Assembly: GCA_014361455.1 (NCBI GenBank)
Contig: JACIVP010000004.1
Location: forward strand, 20,057 to 84,056
Origin: Candidatus Methanosuratincola sp.
GTDB lineage: Archaea > Thermoproteota > Methanomethylicia > Methanomethylicales > Methanomethylicaceae
DNA: 64,000 nucleotides
Direction of reading: 5' to 3'
In this document: piece after piece, positions 41,377 through 49,853 of the stretch
Layout of the letters: every line of letters begins with the position of its first letter
How positions within the stretch are numbered: position 1 is the first letter of the stretch
Position numbers and translations under genes: made by a program
The notes under the pieces: model-generated
What the model saw: only the letters and a program-made list of their open reading frames with translations
Database searches by the model: none
What the model was told of the DNA's origin: nothing

Positions 41377-42382
41377 CCCTTGGTCAGAAACAGTTCCAGC
41401 GCGGATAGTTTCTCTACATTATTGGAAGTGAGTATGAATGGACTTCCCCCTTCAGTGCTGATGATCAAATTTTTTGGTGCATTCGAGGTTACTGCACCTG
41501 CAATATCTATGATCCTTTTTTCTTCCTCTTGGTCGGCTGGAACCTTGAAGTTCCCCATCACGGCGGCTTGGTTGGTCAAGGCTTCCGTAACCTTCAGCAT
41601 GTCTGAATCCCCTGAGATATGGACGATGTAGCTCCTTTTTGGTAGCTGACCGAGGAATTTCAGGTTCTTGACATCCTCTTCGAATTGTATTATCGGAACC
41701 ACTCCTTCTTTGATCAGTCCTTCGAGCATGGTCTTCGTGGTTGGCCATACGATCTTTTCGAAGTAATAATCACCTACTATTGCAGAAGTCGCATTCGCAA
41801 ACGAAACCCATGCCCTCGGTACTTTGCAAGACTTTGCAAAGCCTGCGAGGAACTTTTGGTACAGCCTGGCTATGTCCATCGCTGCGTTGTAGACTTTCTG
41901 CCGTTCCTTTGCAATGTCCATCATAGTCTCGTTGAAGCCCCTGTAGTATGTTATGTAGCCTATTGGAGTTATGCCCATCACACCGCAGTAATGGGCCACC
42001 ACCCACTCTTCCACCTCTTCAACGAACCCACTTACAACACTTGGCGTTTCGGCCAGCCTCCTCTCCAAATCCGTAACTAGATCATTTTCCTTATGAACCT
42101 TCAAGGCATACTCAAATGGTCCGAGATCGCTCAGTTATCGTAACCATCTATGTCTTTGATGATCTGGGCAGGCTCTCTAAGCGAAGGCTTCGAAGGTGTA
42201 TAGATCCATCCTGAGTCAAAGACAGCTGGGTGGAGCAGAAATCTGTCGAATCTTTTCAGCACAGATTCGCTGTTTTTTAGTTCCAAAAACTTCTCTCTCT
42301 TGGAGGTGATTACGGGTGCGACTGGGATCCTTCCTAAGCTGTTTAGCCGGAGTGCCTCCTCCATTATCCCCATCAAGTTCAC
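41373..42382 (-). pseudogene. UroD-family corrinoid methyltransferase split by a single-base frameshift
   Basis: Two adjacent minus-strand frames form one protein. The 83-residue N-terminal piece (42382-42131, GTG start) ends IKDIDGYDN and stops at TGA. One base out of frame the sequence reads SDLGPFEYALKVHKENDLV and continues 243 residues to 41373. Adding one G (TG to TGG) restores DNWSDLGPFEYAL and a protein of about 336 residues, the usual UroD-superfamily length. The C-terminal part has SFANATSAIVGDYYFEKIVW and a G-D-S-D-M-L helix, but the HxC zinc site of MtaA is not clear. It is either a recent pseudogene, a programmed frameshift or an assembly error. Confidence 0.68.
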
Positions 42383-42385
42383 AGA

Positions 42386-42982
42386 TCATGATTTATTAAT
42401 ATTGAAGCCTATAAGTACTACCCCAAGGTCTTTCTTTGAGACGTCTATCCCTCTCTCTTTAAGCCAATTCTTAAGGAGAAGATCTGTGGATGTCGATGGC
42501 ATGCCGAGGACTAGACCGTGAATTCCATCCGGAGCCTCCACCCCGACGCTCATGGGGGGTATGAAGACCTTTATCTCGCCTGCCAGCGCCTTCCTCACAC
42601 TGTTTGATGGAAGCCTGTCCTTGAAGATCACAAAGCTGTCGCCAAGCAGCATCGCGTTCTGATCTTTGCGATACTCCTCCAAGAGCGACTTATCCCTGAT
42701 CTCCACTCCCACCGTATCGCCGAGATAAATCAGCTCGACTGGCTCGGACGGGTATGTGTAATTCTCGTCGGTAAGGGCGGCGAGCACATAATCCCTTTTC
42801 AGGGCTTCCCTGATCCCTGCATTGTATTTCAGGAAGAACCCCCCTGTGTTGGACTCCTCGCATATCTCTGAAGCGAGGATCTCTCTCTTCAGCTCTGCGG
42901 GCAACAGGATCGTGTCGATGATCCCTTTGACATTGATCAGCCTCTCCATGAGGCTACCCGCAAGATATTCAAAAGACGACAT
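42386..42982 (-). CDS. Unknown protein linked to the methyltransferase genes
   Basis: About 198 residues from the ATG at 42982 (MSSFEYLAGS); a start at 43003 is possible. It is soluble, with a mix of beta strands (PVELIYLGDTVGVEI, MLLGDSFVIFKD, EIKVFIPPM) and no recognised catalytic motif. It ends 4 bp before the split UroD-family gene and is divergent from ramA, so it belongs to the methyl-transfer gene group by position. No family could be named. Confidence 0.65.
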   Translation of the reverse strand: MSSFEYLAGSLMERLINVKGIIDTILLPAELKREILASEICEESNTGGFFLKYNAGIREALKRDYVLAALTDENYTYPSEPVELIYLGDTVGVEIRDKSLLEEYRKDQNAMLLGDSFVIFKDRLPSNSVRKALAGEIKVFIPPMSVGVEAPDGIHGLVLGMPSTSTDLLLKNWLKERGIDVSKKDLGVVLIGFNINKS

Positions 42983-43053
42983 ATTTTTACAGTTTAAATT
43001 CATCTAACATACATTTATATCTATTCATAGTGATAACTAATGTAAAAATTGAG

Positions 43054-44700
43054 ATGGGGAATGGCTTTTTGTATGGGCTAGCGATAGATATTGGGACAAG
43101 CGGGATAAGGGTTCAGGTGCTCGACCTCAACAATTCTGAGGTTGTTGCGACTGCGATCACCTTGAGACACCCCTTGCCTGGCGCGAATGTGATCGATCAC
43201 CTGCATTTTGCGGTCGAGGTTGGTGAGGACATTGCCCACAAGCTCATAATCGATACGATAAACTCGCTTCTCAGGCTGCTCGAAATCGATCTATCTAAAG
43301 TCGAGAGAGTGGCAGTGGACGGAAATCCAACCCAGCTCTCCCTGTTCCAGAACATCGAGGTGCGTGACCTCGCCTACTGGGGCGAGCATGCCATGCGCGA
43401 CTTCAATATAAAGCCGCCTGAGAGGAACGCTTGCGTGATCAAAGCCGGGTCGGTCGGACTTGATCTTAACCCTGAGGCGGACATCTATATACCTCCTGGT
43501 GTAAAGCACGAGATCGGTGCCGATGCCCTCGCAATGCTAGTAAAATCAGGAGTCTTGGAGAAGAGGGGCACTTCACTCGTGACGGACTTTGGAACGAACG
43601 CCGAGATTGCACTCGTGATCGATGGCGAGGTGTTTACCTGTTCTGCTGCGGCAGGTCCTGCGATTGAGGGTCAGCGGATCGAGAAGGGCATGCTCGCCTC
43701 TCCGGGGGCGATCTGCGATGTAAACAGCGAGTCCAACGGCTGGAGGATGACGGTTCTGAACGAACAGTTGCTTGCTGAGAAGGGCGACATAGTTCTCCCC
43801 CATTCTGGAGAGGTATCCGGTAGGGGGCCGATGAGCGGAAAGGCATTAGGGATCACTGGGACAGGGGTTATTGCGGTCCTTGCGCTCGGAATAAAGTCTG
43901 GGCTGATAAAGCTCCCGAATATCACAACCCAGGACAGGAAGCTTTACCTCCAGGACGGCATTTACTTTACGAGGCGTGACCTGGTCGAGGCGGGGAAGGC
44001 AATCGGTGCATTTCGCGCAGGGCACATTTCGCTCTGCCAGGAGGCGGGCATCAGCATAAATGACATAGAAGCTTCTTACATGGCAGGGGCCTCTGGGTTC
44101 TATGTCGACGCGAACAAGTCGATGGAGGTAGGTCAGATCCCCGCATGCTCAAGGAAGGTATACCAGATTGGGAACACTTCCCTTGGTATGGCGAAGGACA
44201 TCGTCCTCAAGCCAGATATGATCGACACGCTCCAGAGCATGGCTGACGGTATACGCGGGAGACATATAATGCTCGCGACCTCCAAGGTATTCGAGAAGGC
44301 ATATACCCTCGAGTTATCGTACTGGGATGAGGGCATGCCCATCACCATATACAATGAGTACCTCAGGAGATATGGGTACGATCCACTGCCCAAGAAGTTT
44401 CCAAACCCTGAGATAAAGCGGATCTATATGAGGGATATCCCTGAGCTCGGCAAGAAAGGTCTGAAGGTCCTCAGGAACATTGGAGTAACATTGATCGGGG
44501 AATTCGACGGCTGTACCGGCTGCGAAACCTGCGTCAAGAGCTGCCCAGAGAATGCAATAAGGCTCGAGCCCGCAGGCGACAAGTACAGGCTAGTGATCAA
44601 GTCCGAACTATGTGACGGGATGGCTTGCCTCAGGTGCCAGCAGGCATGCCCAGACCGGGTCTTCAAATTCTCAAACCTGCTCAAGGGACAAAAACAATAA
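43054..44700 (+). CDS. ramA: RamA-type reductive activase of corrinoid proteins
   Basis: About 548 residues. An ASKHA ATPase part begins YGLAIDIGTSGIRVQVLDL and includes TDFGTNAEIAL and MAGASGFYVD. The C-terminus holds two [4Fe-4S] motifs, CTGCETCVKSCPENAI and CDGMACLRCQQACP. RamA-like proteins use ATP and low-potential electrons to return Co(II) corrinoid to Co(I). ATG 43054 is preferred because a TATA box at about 43011-43018 would place the transcript start after the upstream GTG (43030). Its substrate here is most likely MtaC. Confidence 0.9.
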   Translation: MGNGFLYGLAIDIGTSGIRVQVLDLNNSEVVATAITLRHPLPGANVIDHLHFAVEVGEDIAHKLIIDTINSLLRLLEIDLSKVERVAVDGNPTQLSLFQNIEVRDLAYWGEHAMRDFNIKPPERNACVIKAGSVGLDLNPEADIYIPPGVKHEIGADALAMLVKSGVLEKRGTSLVTDFGTNAEIALVIDGEVFTCSAAAGPAIEGQRIEKGMLASPGAICDVNSESNGWRMTVLNEQLLAEKGDIVLPHSGEVSGRGPMSGKALGITGTGVIAVLALGIKSGLIKLPNITTQDRKLYLQDGIYFTRRDLVEAGKAIGAFRAGHISLCQEAGISINDIEASYMAGASGFYVDANKSMEVGQIPACSRKVYQIGNTSLGMAKDIVLKPDMIDTLQSMADGIRGRHIMLATSKVFEKAYTLELSYWDEGMPITIYNEYLRRYGYDPLPKKFPNPEIKRIYMRDIPELGKKGLKVLRNIGVTLIGEFDGCTGCETCVKSCPENAIRLEPAGDKYRLVIKSELCDGMACLRCQQACPDRVFKFSNLLKGQKQ

Positions 44701-44759
44701 ATCCCTTCTTGTTTTTAATTTTTTTAAAATAAATGAGACAAAAAAAAGAAGAGTGTTGT

Positions 44760-45590
44760 TTACATCCTGTCTGCGTACTCCGAAACAAACTCTCCAACGA
44801 TCTTCGGGTATTCCTTGCGGATGTCCTTCCAGCTCTTGCCTGCCAGCGCTGCCTCTGCGAGCTTCGGTGCGTGGAACGCCTTGACTCCGTAGACCCCCAT
44901 GTCATAAGACTCCACGAAGTCCCTCTTCACCGCACCGCCGCCACAACCGAATACCGGGACTGATACACCCTGTTCCTGGAGCGCCTTTGCAACCCTCGGG
45001 AAGGCGGTCATGGTTGTGGTCATAAGTGCCGTGCCGGTAAGCATCACTGGCTTGTATTTCTTGACAGCTTCGATTACTTCCTTGTCTGGGACGTCCCTTC
45101 CAAGATCCACGGCCTCGAATCCGTTCGCCTTTAGGAACATTACTACAAGGTTCTTGCCAATGTCATGCGGGTCACCCTCGGCGACGAATGAGACCACTGT
45201 ACCCTTCTTCTCCCTGGCTCTGCCAAGCTTCTGCTCAGCTAAAGCCATGGCGGCAGTCATTGCATCGGCCGAGAGCATGATGTCGGGCAGGAAGTAAGCT
45301 GCCTTTGCATAGAGCGCGCTGACTGCATCCATGCCCTTGGAAAGCCCCTTCTCGATTACATCAAGCGGGGGTGTACCACTATCGAGTGCTGACTTCGCAG
45401 CCTGTACCGCTTTCTCCGCATCTCCGAATATCACAGCCATTGCCAGCGACTTGAACGGCTCGTCCTTCGGCAACACCTTCTTGACGTCTGGGTCGTCTTC
45501 TGGCTTTATTGCTGGTCCTTCGATGATCACATTGTATCTCTTGAAGATCATGTCGAAGTCCGCTTTCTTAGCCCAATCCATTAAAGACAT
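44760..45590 (-). CDS. mtaC: Methanol corrinoid protein MtaC
   Basis: About 276 residues: an N-terminal helical cap (about 50-140, KAVQAAKSALDSG, LPDIMLSADAMTAAM) and a B12-binding Rossmann domain with GDPHDIGKNLVVMFL, whose His is the lower cobalt ligand. An extra N-terminal 45 residues (FDMIFKRYNVIIEGP) precede the cap. It carries the methyl group from methanol between MtaB and MtaA. ATG 45590 follows GAGGTG by 8 bp and lies 11 bp after the mtaB stop, so mtaB-mtaC form an operon. Confidence 0.92.
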   Translation of the reverse strand: MSLMDWAKKADFDMIFKRYNVIIEGPAIKPEDDPDVKKVLPKDEPFKSLAMAVIFGDAEKAVQAAKSALDSGTPPLDVIEKGLSKGMDAVSALYAKAAYFLPDIMLSADAMTAAMALAEQKLGRAREKKGTVVSFVAEGDPHDIGKNLVVMFLKANGFEAVDLGRDVPDKEVIEAVKKYKPVMLTGTALMTTTMTAFPRVAKALQEQGVSVPVFGCGGGAVKRDFVESYDMGVYGVKAFHAPKLAEAALAGKSWKDIRKEYPKIVGEFVSEYADRM

Positions 45591-45601
45591 TTCGCAACAC
45601 C

Positions 45602-46990
45602 TCACAACCCATAGCTCTTCGGATCAAATGTCGGTATCTTCCTTGGGTACTCTCTCATGCACTGGTCCAAGAATATCTCTGCTTCCATCGGGAGGCTCTC
45701 GAGTATGCTTGTGTATTTCCTCAGCGTGTCGAGCTCGAACCTTGTCAGTTGTAGAAGCTTCGCATCATACGCTTCCATCATTATCTTAGACGCCTCAAGC
45801 GCTGCTGCCCTTGCCCTCAGGTATATGTCCTTTCCATATTCTACTATTGCCTTACCAACCCTGTATGCATTCGGGTACGCAAGCAGCGTGCCCTGCGGAT
45901 CCCTGTACATGTCCGTGAACGTGTAGAGATCCCTGAGCGTCTTTGCATTGCCTGTCTGGATCGAAGTGTTCATCAGTGCTGCCTCGTAGCCTGTGGCCTG
46001 CAGCCATACTGCTGGGGTAGGTCCGCCCATCTCTTCCCTGTGGAAGACTGACTCGTTGCTCCAGCAGTCCACCACCTGACAGGTCAGGTTACCCATGATG
46101 TCTGAGTGTGCACAGACTGCGTTCTTGCCTTCTTGGCATATTGGGACGCCTGTTATTGCCTTTATTATGGTGTTCTCATAGCCGCAGTCCTTCAGAGGAC
46201 CAGTCGCGCCGCACTCCACTGCGACAAGGCTCCTCGCGGCTGAGATTGCCCTTGCTAGCGCTGCAGCTGTGTGCGCCATATCCTTGCCCAGCAGCCCGCC
46301 TGCGACATACATGCAGGTGTTAGCTCCTGAGCAGTTAGTGTCGCCTCCGGGTCTTGTGTCATATTTTGCACATGCGGCAACCGTCCTCTTCCAGAAGTAC
46401 TCCATGTCTATACTGCCTAGGTATCCTATCCCAAACAGGATTGCCTTAATGTCTCCTCTCATTACACCATAGTCAAGGACCGACTTTCCTCCCATAGTCT
46501 CGGCGCAAATGTCTGAAGCTCCAGCCTTGCAGCACTCCTCGACTGTTTGTGCTATTGCATTGTCATACTCAGAGCCCCTGAGGCCTCCTTTCTCCTCTAT
46601 CCTCAGGTCTCCGACTGTCTGCCTTAATACAGCGCCGACTCCGTATTCGTCATAGTATTTCTTTAGGATCTCTGCCTGTGCAAGTGTGCACTCGTAACCC
46701 CAGTCTGGGTGGTATGTCTGCTGGAAGACATGCTCTTGCTCTACCATGAATGCCGGCAGCCCAATATCAACTGCCCTTAAAGCCGCTTGCTCTGCAATGG
46801 ATGCCATCTCTCTAACTAGTGTCTCTTTGTTCCGCTCTGTACCTGCTTCGGGAGCAACTTTGACCTCTGGTACAACATAGCCTGCACCGAACTGAACACC
46901 CCAATGCTCTTGGACTGGGAACTTGGCGTGGCCAAAGAGCATCTCGTCGGGATCCTTGTATGCCATTTTAGTATATCTTCTAACTCCCAT
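45602..46990 (-). CDS. mtaB: Methanol:corrinoid methyltransferase MtaB
   Basis: A 462-residue zinc-dependent TIM-barrel enzyme that cleaves the C-O bond of methanol and methylates MtaC. The start MGVRRYTKMAYKDPDEM (ATG 46990, preceded by GGGG) matches known MtaB N-termini; an upstream ATG at 47032 is less likely. Conserved stretches include GGDTNCSGANTCMYVAGGLL, AVECGATGPLKDCG and the Glu/Cys zinc-site regions. It is the first gene of mtaBC, with a long AT-rich leader upstream. Confidence 0.94.
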   Translation of the reverse strand: MGVRRYTKMAYKDPDEMLFGHAKFPVQEHWGVQFGAGYVVPEVKVAPEAGTERNKETLVREMASIAEQAALRAVDIGLPAFMVEQEHVFQQTYHPDWGYECTLAQAEILKKYYDEYGVGAVLRQTVGDLRIEEKGGLRGSEYDNAIAQTVEECCKAGASDICAETMGGKSVLDYGVMRGDIKAILFGIGYLGSIDMEYFWKRTVAACAKYDTRPGGDTNCSGANTCMYVAGGLLGKDMAHTAAALARAISAARSLVAVECGATGPLKDCGYENTIIKAITGVPICQEGKNAVCAHSDIMGNLTCQVVDCWSNESVFHREEMGGPTPAVWLQATGYEAALMNTSIQTGNAKTLRDLYTFTDMYRDPQGTLLAYPNAYRVGKAIVEYGKDIYLRARAAALEASKIMMEAYDAKLLQLTRFELDTLRKYTSILESLPMEAEIFLDQCMREYPRKIPTFDPKSYGL

Positions 46991-47152
46991 ATTTTTCCCC
47001 AAGTGTATTGGTATGGTATTGCTATTAAGCACTTTTCTTAACTTTATTAAGTGATACCATCAAATCCAAAACTATTTTTAAGTTATTACCGTGTTATATA
47101 ATATTTTAAATGGATAAATATCGTGCTTTTTGTTCAATAAGATTATGTTAAT

Positions 47153-47164
47153 TTGTACACATTA
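47153..47164 (+). promoter_or_regulatory. TTGTACACATTA site, first copy
   Basis: A 12-bp motif identical to 47351-47362 and sharing TTGTACAC with the AceTr promoter (39058-39066, opposite strand). It overlaps an ATTATAAC TATA-like sequence. Possibly an activator site; it also reads GTGTACAA towards mtaB. Confidence 0.5.
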
Positions 47165-47184
47165 TAACACCTTTGATAAAATAA

Positions 47185-47205
47185 AAGGATGGATTATCCA
47201 TCCAT
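47185..47205. promoter_or_regulatory. Palindromic operator, copy 3 (mtaB/hydrogenase region)
   Basis: GGATGGATTATCCATCC at 47187-47203 is the best-formed copy of the palindrome also found at the DUF4430 and ECF promoters. It follows GATAAAATAAAA, a TATA-like element on the plus strand, as in copy 1. Confidence 0.75.
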
Positions 47206-47219
47206 AATGAATCCATGAT

Positions 47220-47300
47220 ATGGCGGTTCTGACCAAAGCTGCTTTGCAGACACAAAACATGGCATTCAGTAAATTCTGGAAATGTTACAAATGCCTATAA
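47220..47300 (+). CDS. Possible 26-residue leader peptide
   Basis: An ATG 15 bp after the operator opens 26 codons ending KFWKCYKCL before TAA. It would start close to a predicted transcript start set by the TATA-like sequence at 47176-47186. A CxxC pair is present. There is no Shine-Dalgarno sequence. It may be chance; its placement under the operator is the only argument for it. Confidence 0.22.
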   Translation: MAVLTKAALQTQNMAFSKFWKCYKCL

Positions 47301-47350
47301 ATGGACAATAAAATTTTGTTAATAAACGCCTATTATAATTTTATAATAAC

Positions 47351-47362
47351 TTGTACACATTA
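47351..47362 (+). promoter_or_regulatory. TTGTACACATTA site, second copy (hydrogenase promoter)
   Basis: An exact repeat of 47153-47164, about 52 bp before the first gene of the hydrogenase operon and just upstream of GTTAATATAG, a TATA-like sequence. Confidence 0.5.
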
Positions 47363-47413
47363 GGTTAATATAGTAGATCGTCATATTTTTATGATCGATC
47401 TTGGGGGGTCGCA

Positions 47414-47779
47414 ATGAAAAAATACAGTCTAGGATCAATGTCATCTGAAAGGGTTTCTATGCTGGTTGCCCTTTCATTAATGATTATAGGGATTGCAGGG
47501 TGCATTGCAGCCTCGATATTTTTTAACTTCATCCTTTTGTTGGCATTCATCGAGATCACCTCTGTTTCTATGTTTTTCATCCTGCTCTTGAGTCTCATAC
47601 CTGCTTATTTCCCAGACCACATAAAAGCAGGCTCGCTCTTCTATTGCGGTCTTGCCAAGGAGCCTTATATTAGCGATGCGAGTGTTTACAGGCCTAATGT
47701 CCCACTTCTTAATGTTCCTTATGATACAAACTGGGATGAGTACTACAACAAATCGTTAATGAAGGTGGAAAAAGCATGA
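47414..47779 (+). CDS. Small membrane subunit of the hydrogenase operon, unknown
   Basis: A 121-residue protein with two adjacent membrane helices (about 14-35 and 38-62) and a soluble C-terminal half. It is the first gene of the operon and overlaps the antiporter-like gene by 4 bp. Two-helix small subunits occur in Mbh/Ech complexes, but no family member could be matched, so it is an accessory membrane subunit by position. Confidence 0.65.
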   Translation: MKKYSLGSMSSERVSMLVALSLMIIGIAGCIAASIFFNFILLLAFIEITSVSMFFILLLSLIPAYFPDHIKAGSLFYCGLAKEPYISDASVYRPNVPLLNVPYDTNWDEYYNKSLMKVEKA

Positions 47780-49329
47780 GCGCTCAGGCGTCCATCTTAA
47801 CACTGGCGGTTCCTTTATTGATCGTATTGGGTGGCATAATCTCCCCCATCTTATTCAAGAAGGGTCGGGCTTTGGCTGCAACAGCCAGCTTGTTCTTCCT
47901 TATAGCACTTGGCTTGAACTCTTGGCTCTTTATGGGCGTTCATGAGGGGGCTGCACTCTTCTACCCGAATGAGAATGGAATAATTTTCAATGCTGCATCG
48001 GCTTTCATTGTGGAACTCACGCTTGCTTTGGGCTTCTTGGGTGCGATCTACAGCTACCGGTATTTCGAGGACGAGCGGATTCTTCGGCCTTTTTACCTCC
48101 TCTACTCCTTATTCATTGCAACTCTGGTTCTGATGGCAGTTTCGTTCAACATACTGATCATCTATGTGGCCTTCGAGGCCAGCACAATTGCAGGGGGCAT
48201 TCTGATCCTCTTCACAAGGAGGCGGAGTGCGACCAAAGCAGCGGTCAGGTTCTTCATTCTTAGCGTCATCGGCGCTATAGTCATACTTGTTGGGATACTT
48301 TACCAGAACTCCCTCACGCAGACCTTCATGTTGAACCAAAGCGCATTCTCGGGAGTGGCCAGCAGCGATCTCACCATCCTCTCGGCCCTGTATGCGATCG
48401 GTTTCAGCATTAAAGTTGGGATCTTCCCCTTCGGGCTGCTCTGGCTGCCGGCAGCCCACAGCGAGGCCCCCACCCCGGTGAGCGCGATACTCAGCGGGGT
48501 GATGGTGCAGGTTGCCGCGTTCGCAGTAAGCAGGATAGTCGGCGTAATCAGTCCCGCCAGCTACGAGCTGGGTCTTTCTATCCTCGTGCTGGGTGCACTC
48601 AGTGTCATCACCGGCGCGGTGCTGGCGGCAGTAGAGGCGACCTCGGGCAGCAAGTACTCGCGTTTCCATGTGAGTCCAGTCCACATCAGAGGGATAAAGC
48701 GGATCTGGGCATTCTCAACCTCCTCGGAGGTCGGCGTCTTTTACATACTGATCGGGCTGTCCATAATGTTTCCGGCCATGAACCTTATCTTCTTTGCAGG
48801 CATACTCCTTCATTTCCTGAACCATGGTCTTGCGAAGGCCCTACTCTTCTTCGACAGCGGCTTCGTAATCGAGACAAGCGGGGTCGCGGACCTTTCGCTC
48901 CTCAAAGGGCTTGGGAGCAGAGTCGGCGTCAACGGGCTCACCTACCTCATCGGTGGCTTCTCCCTCTCGCTTATACCCGGCACACTCGGTTACAATACTT
49001 TCTTAGAGTTCACTAGGGGGAACATGCCTGGGTATGTCGTTGTGGTGATAATCACAGCCGCCCTTTTCATTTTCTTCACCACACTCTATTCGCTGAGGAC
49101 AATAGTCTCAGGAAAGCCGAAGGCGAAGGTGGAGTACCTCGACAAAATGCACAGCCATGCAACCCTCAGGCTCCCTGGAGTAGTGCTCGCGATAAGCATA
49201 GTTGCCTTGGGAATTGTTGTGCTCCTCGGTGCGAACGGAATTGCCCTCGAGAGTTACTATCATCAGTTCGAGGAGTGGTTTAGCGTCGCCGCGGAGACGA
49301 TTATTGAACCATGGATAGGTGTGGCATAA
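47776..49329 (+). CDS. Proton/sodium-translocating antiporter-like subunit (HyfB/NuoL/MrpD family)
   Basis: A 517-residue protein with about 14 membrane helices. The conserved lysine/histidine channel motif region is visible: YIAFEAS-type loop (IIYVAFEASTIAGG), FSIKVGIFPFGLLWLPAAHS and HFLNHGLAKALLFF. These are the ion-pumping subunits of complex I-like hydrogenases. Only one such subunit is in the operon, suggesting one pumping unit per complex. Its stop overlaps the next start (TAATG). Confidence 0.9.
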   Translation: MSAQASILTLAVPLLIVLGGIISPILFKKGRALAATASLFFLIALGLNSWLFMGVHEGAALFYPNENGIIFNAASAFIVELTLALGFLGAIYSYRYFEDERILRPFYLLYSLFIATLVLMAVSFNILIIYVAFEASTIAGGILILFTRRRSATKAAVRFFILSVIGAIVILVGILYQNSLTQTFMLNQSAFSGVASSDLTILSALYAIGFSIKVGIFPFGLLWLPAAHSEAPTPVSAILSGVMVQVAAFAVSRIVGVISPASYELGLSILVLGALSVITGAVLAAVEATSGSKYSRFHVSPVHIRGIKRIWAFSTSSEVGVFYILIGLSIMFPAMNLIFFAGILLHFLNHGLAKALLFFDSGFVIETSGVADLSLLKGLGSRVGVNGLTYLIGGFSLSLIPGTLGYNTFLEFTRGNMPGYVVVVIITAALFIFFTTLYSLRTIVSGKPKAKVEYLDKMHSHATLRLPGVVLAISIVALGIVVLLGANGIALESYYHQFEEWFSVAAETIIEPWIGVA

Positions 49330-49853
49330 TGTCATCAACAATTGTACCACAAAAGAAGCTTAAGGAACCCATACCCGTTCCGGGTACAAAGGAGAAAGTG
49401 AGTGACTTGGTGGTGATTCACGACCCTACCAAGTGCACAGGGTGCGGTCAGTGTATGATCGGATGTGCTTATAAGCACTTCAGGACATTCGACAGGAGAT
49501 TCGGTCTCCTATACGTCTACGAGGACCCAATCAACAAGGGATGTTACATTAACGCGAACTGCTCTCATTGCGTCTTTCCGATGTGCCTTGCCTCGTGTCC
49601 TAAGGAGGCGATTTACAAAGACGCGAAGGGTATAGTCCGCATTTCGCCTCTGCTGTGTATTGGCTGCGGCACATGTAACCAGGCTTGTCCAATTGGGATT
49701 CCAAGGCTCGATGAGGAGAGGAAGGTTTACGTGAAGTGCGACTTTTGCGATGGTGACTATCCGATGTGCGTCCAGATGTGCAGTTCGAATGCGCTTAAGC
49801 TGCTTCCTAGGAAAGAGGCATTTGAGTATGTCAAGAAGTTGAGGGGTGTTTGA
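49329..49853 (+). CDS. Four-cluster ferredoxin subunit (HycB/CooF-like)
   Basis: A 174-residue protein with four cysteine clusters: CTGCGQCMIGC, CSHCVFPMCLASC, CIGCGTCNQAC, and CDFCDGDYPMCVQMC. This arrangement is that of HycB/HydN/CooF-type electron carriers which link a partner enzyme to the hydrogenase. Here it probably conducts electrons between the hydrogenase module and the HdrB subunit. The ATG at 49329 overlaps the previous stop. Confidence 0.9.
   Translation: MSSTIVPQKKLKEPIPVPGTKEKVSDLVVIHDPTKCTGCGQCMIGCAYKHFRTFDRRFGLLYVYEDPINKGCYINANCSHCVFPMCLASCPKEAIYKDAKGIVRISPLLCIGCGTCNQACPIGIPRLDEERKVYVKCDFCDGDYPMCVQMCSSNALKLLPRKEAFEYVKKLRGV

Larger units (their letters stand above)
46991..47413. 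promoter_or_regulatory. Divergent regulatory region between mtaBC and the hydrogenase operon
   Basis: About 420 bp, very AT-rich. For mtaB a TATA-like TTTAAAATATTATATAA (minus strand, about 47095-47112) implies a leader of roughly 80-100 nt, and that leader can fold: GGTATCACTT pairs with AAGTG and ATACC segments (47013-47057). On the plus strand TTGTACACATTA is present at 47153 and 47351. The palindromic operator is at 47185-47205. The second TTGTACAC copy lies about 60 bp before the first hydrogenase gene, whose ribosome-binding site is GGGGGG. Confidence 0.6.
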
